From Clostridiales bacterium UBA1389 (GTDB taxonomy: Bacteria > Bacillota > Clostridia > Oscillospirales > CAG-382): 14,844 nt of DNA. Shown piece by piece: positions 14,788 to 14,844 of this stretch (position 1 is its first letter; every line of letters begins with the position of its first letter). A program made the position numbers and the translations under genes. The stretch spans positions 24,521 through 39,364 of the forward strand of contig DBQR01000037.1 of the NCBI GenBank assembly GCA_002305335.1, read 5' to 3'. The notes below the pieces were generated by a model that was not told the origin of the DNA, searched no databases, and worked only from the letters and a program-made list of their open reading frames with translations.

Positions 14788-14819
14788 AAATCCACAGCGT
14801 ACACTGTGGATTTATTATT
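14788..14819 (+). terminator. Terminator of mnmA
   Basis: A perfect 10-bp stem, AAATCCACAG (14788-14797) with CTGTGGATTT (14804-14813), closes a 6-nt loop and runs into TTTATTATTT. It starts four bases after the mnmA stop. The 25 bases beyond it to the window end show no gene. Confidence 0.8.
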
Positions 14820-14844
14820 TCTCTCTACCGGGTATGCGGTGCTA

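Noticed and set aside
1..14844. CRISPR array, defence island, insertion sequence, tRNA or rRNA gene
   Set aside because: No spaced direct repeats, transposase, integrase, defence-protein motif or cloverleaf/rRNA sequence was seen on either strand.

Overview
The window looks like chromosomal DNA from an anaerobic, probably spore-forming Clostridia, most likely of the Oscillospiraceae/Ruminococcaceae type. The grounds are protein family types (Aquifex-type aconitase beside a type II NADP-isocitrate dehydrogenase, an S-layer-homology protein, a CXXC-type MnmA), strong AGGAGG ribosome sites, consensus sigma-A promoters, Gram-positive LexA boxes, and a double-hairpin intergenic repeat of a kind common in that group. 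No strain can be named. I see no RNA gene, CRISPR array, insertion sequence, phage gene or rearrangement junction. Ten of the eleven genes run leftward; only mnmA at the right edge runs rightward.

Left part (1-2400): two + strand terminator-like hairpins and a dispersed repeat, then dinB (translesion polymerase IV) read leftward from a sigma-A promoter bracketed by two LexA boxes. A convincing terminator separates it from a small gene for a protein built of short repeats (AGH...C..VGGD), probably a beta-solenoid.

Middle part (2392-7342): a leftward cluster with a Crp/Fnr-type regulator, a secreted membrane-anchored GHL10/DUF187 glycoside-hydrolase-like protein 14 bp downstream, and an Eis-like GNAT acetyltransferase overlapping it by four bases. 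Upstream is a small protein with four cysteines near the N-terminus, a 13-proline run and a C-terminal domain like the BclA/TNF-like jelly roll of spore-surface proteins. A sequence before it fits the late mother-cell sporulation promoter (sigma-K/sigma-E).

Right part (7531-14844): a tightly coupled operon gltA-acn-icd (overlaps of 1 and 4 bases) from one perfect consensus promoter. It converts oxaloacetate plus acetyl-CoA to 2-oxoglutarate, the oxidative branch of the TCA cycle that feeds glutamate synthesis. Beyond it are a secreted protein with Ig/cadherin-like modules and three SLH domains (cell-wall attached) and, divergently, mnmA for tRNA 2-thiouridylation.

Most of the window is ordinary housekeeping and cell-surface content. 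The points most worth a second look are the polyproline/jelly-roll protein with its possible sporulation promoter, the twin LexA boxes of dinB, the repeat protein at 1818-2294, the hairpin that overlaps the regulator's promoter and ribosome site, and the dispersed hairpin repeats.
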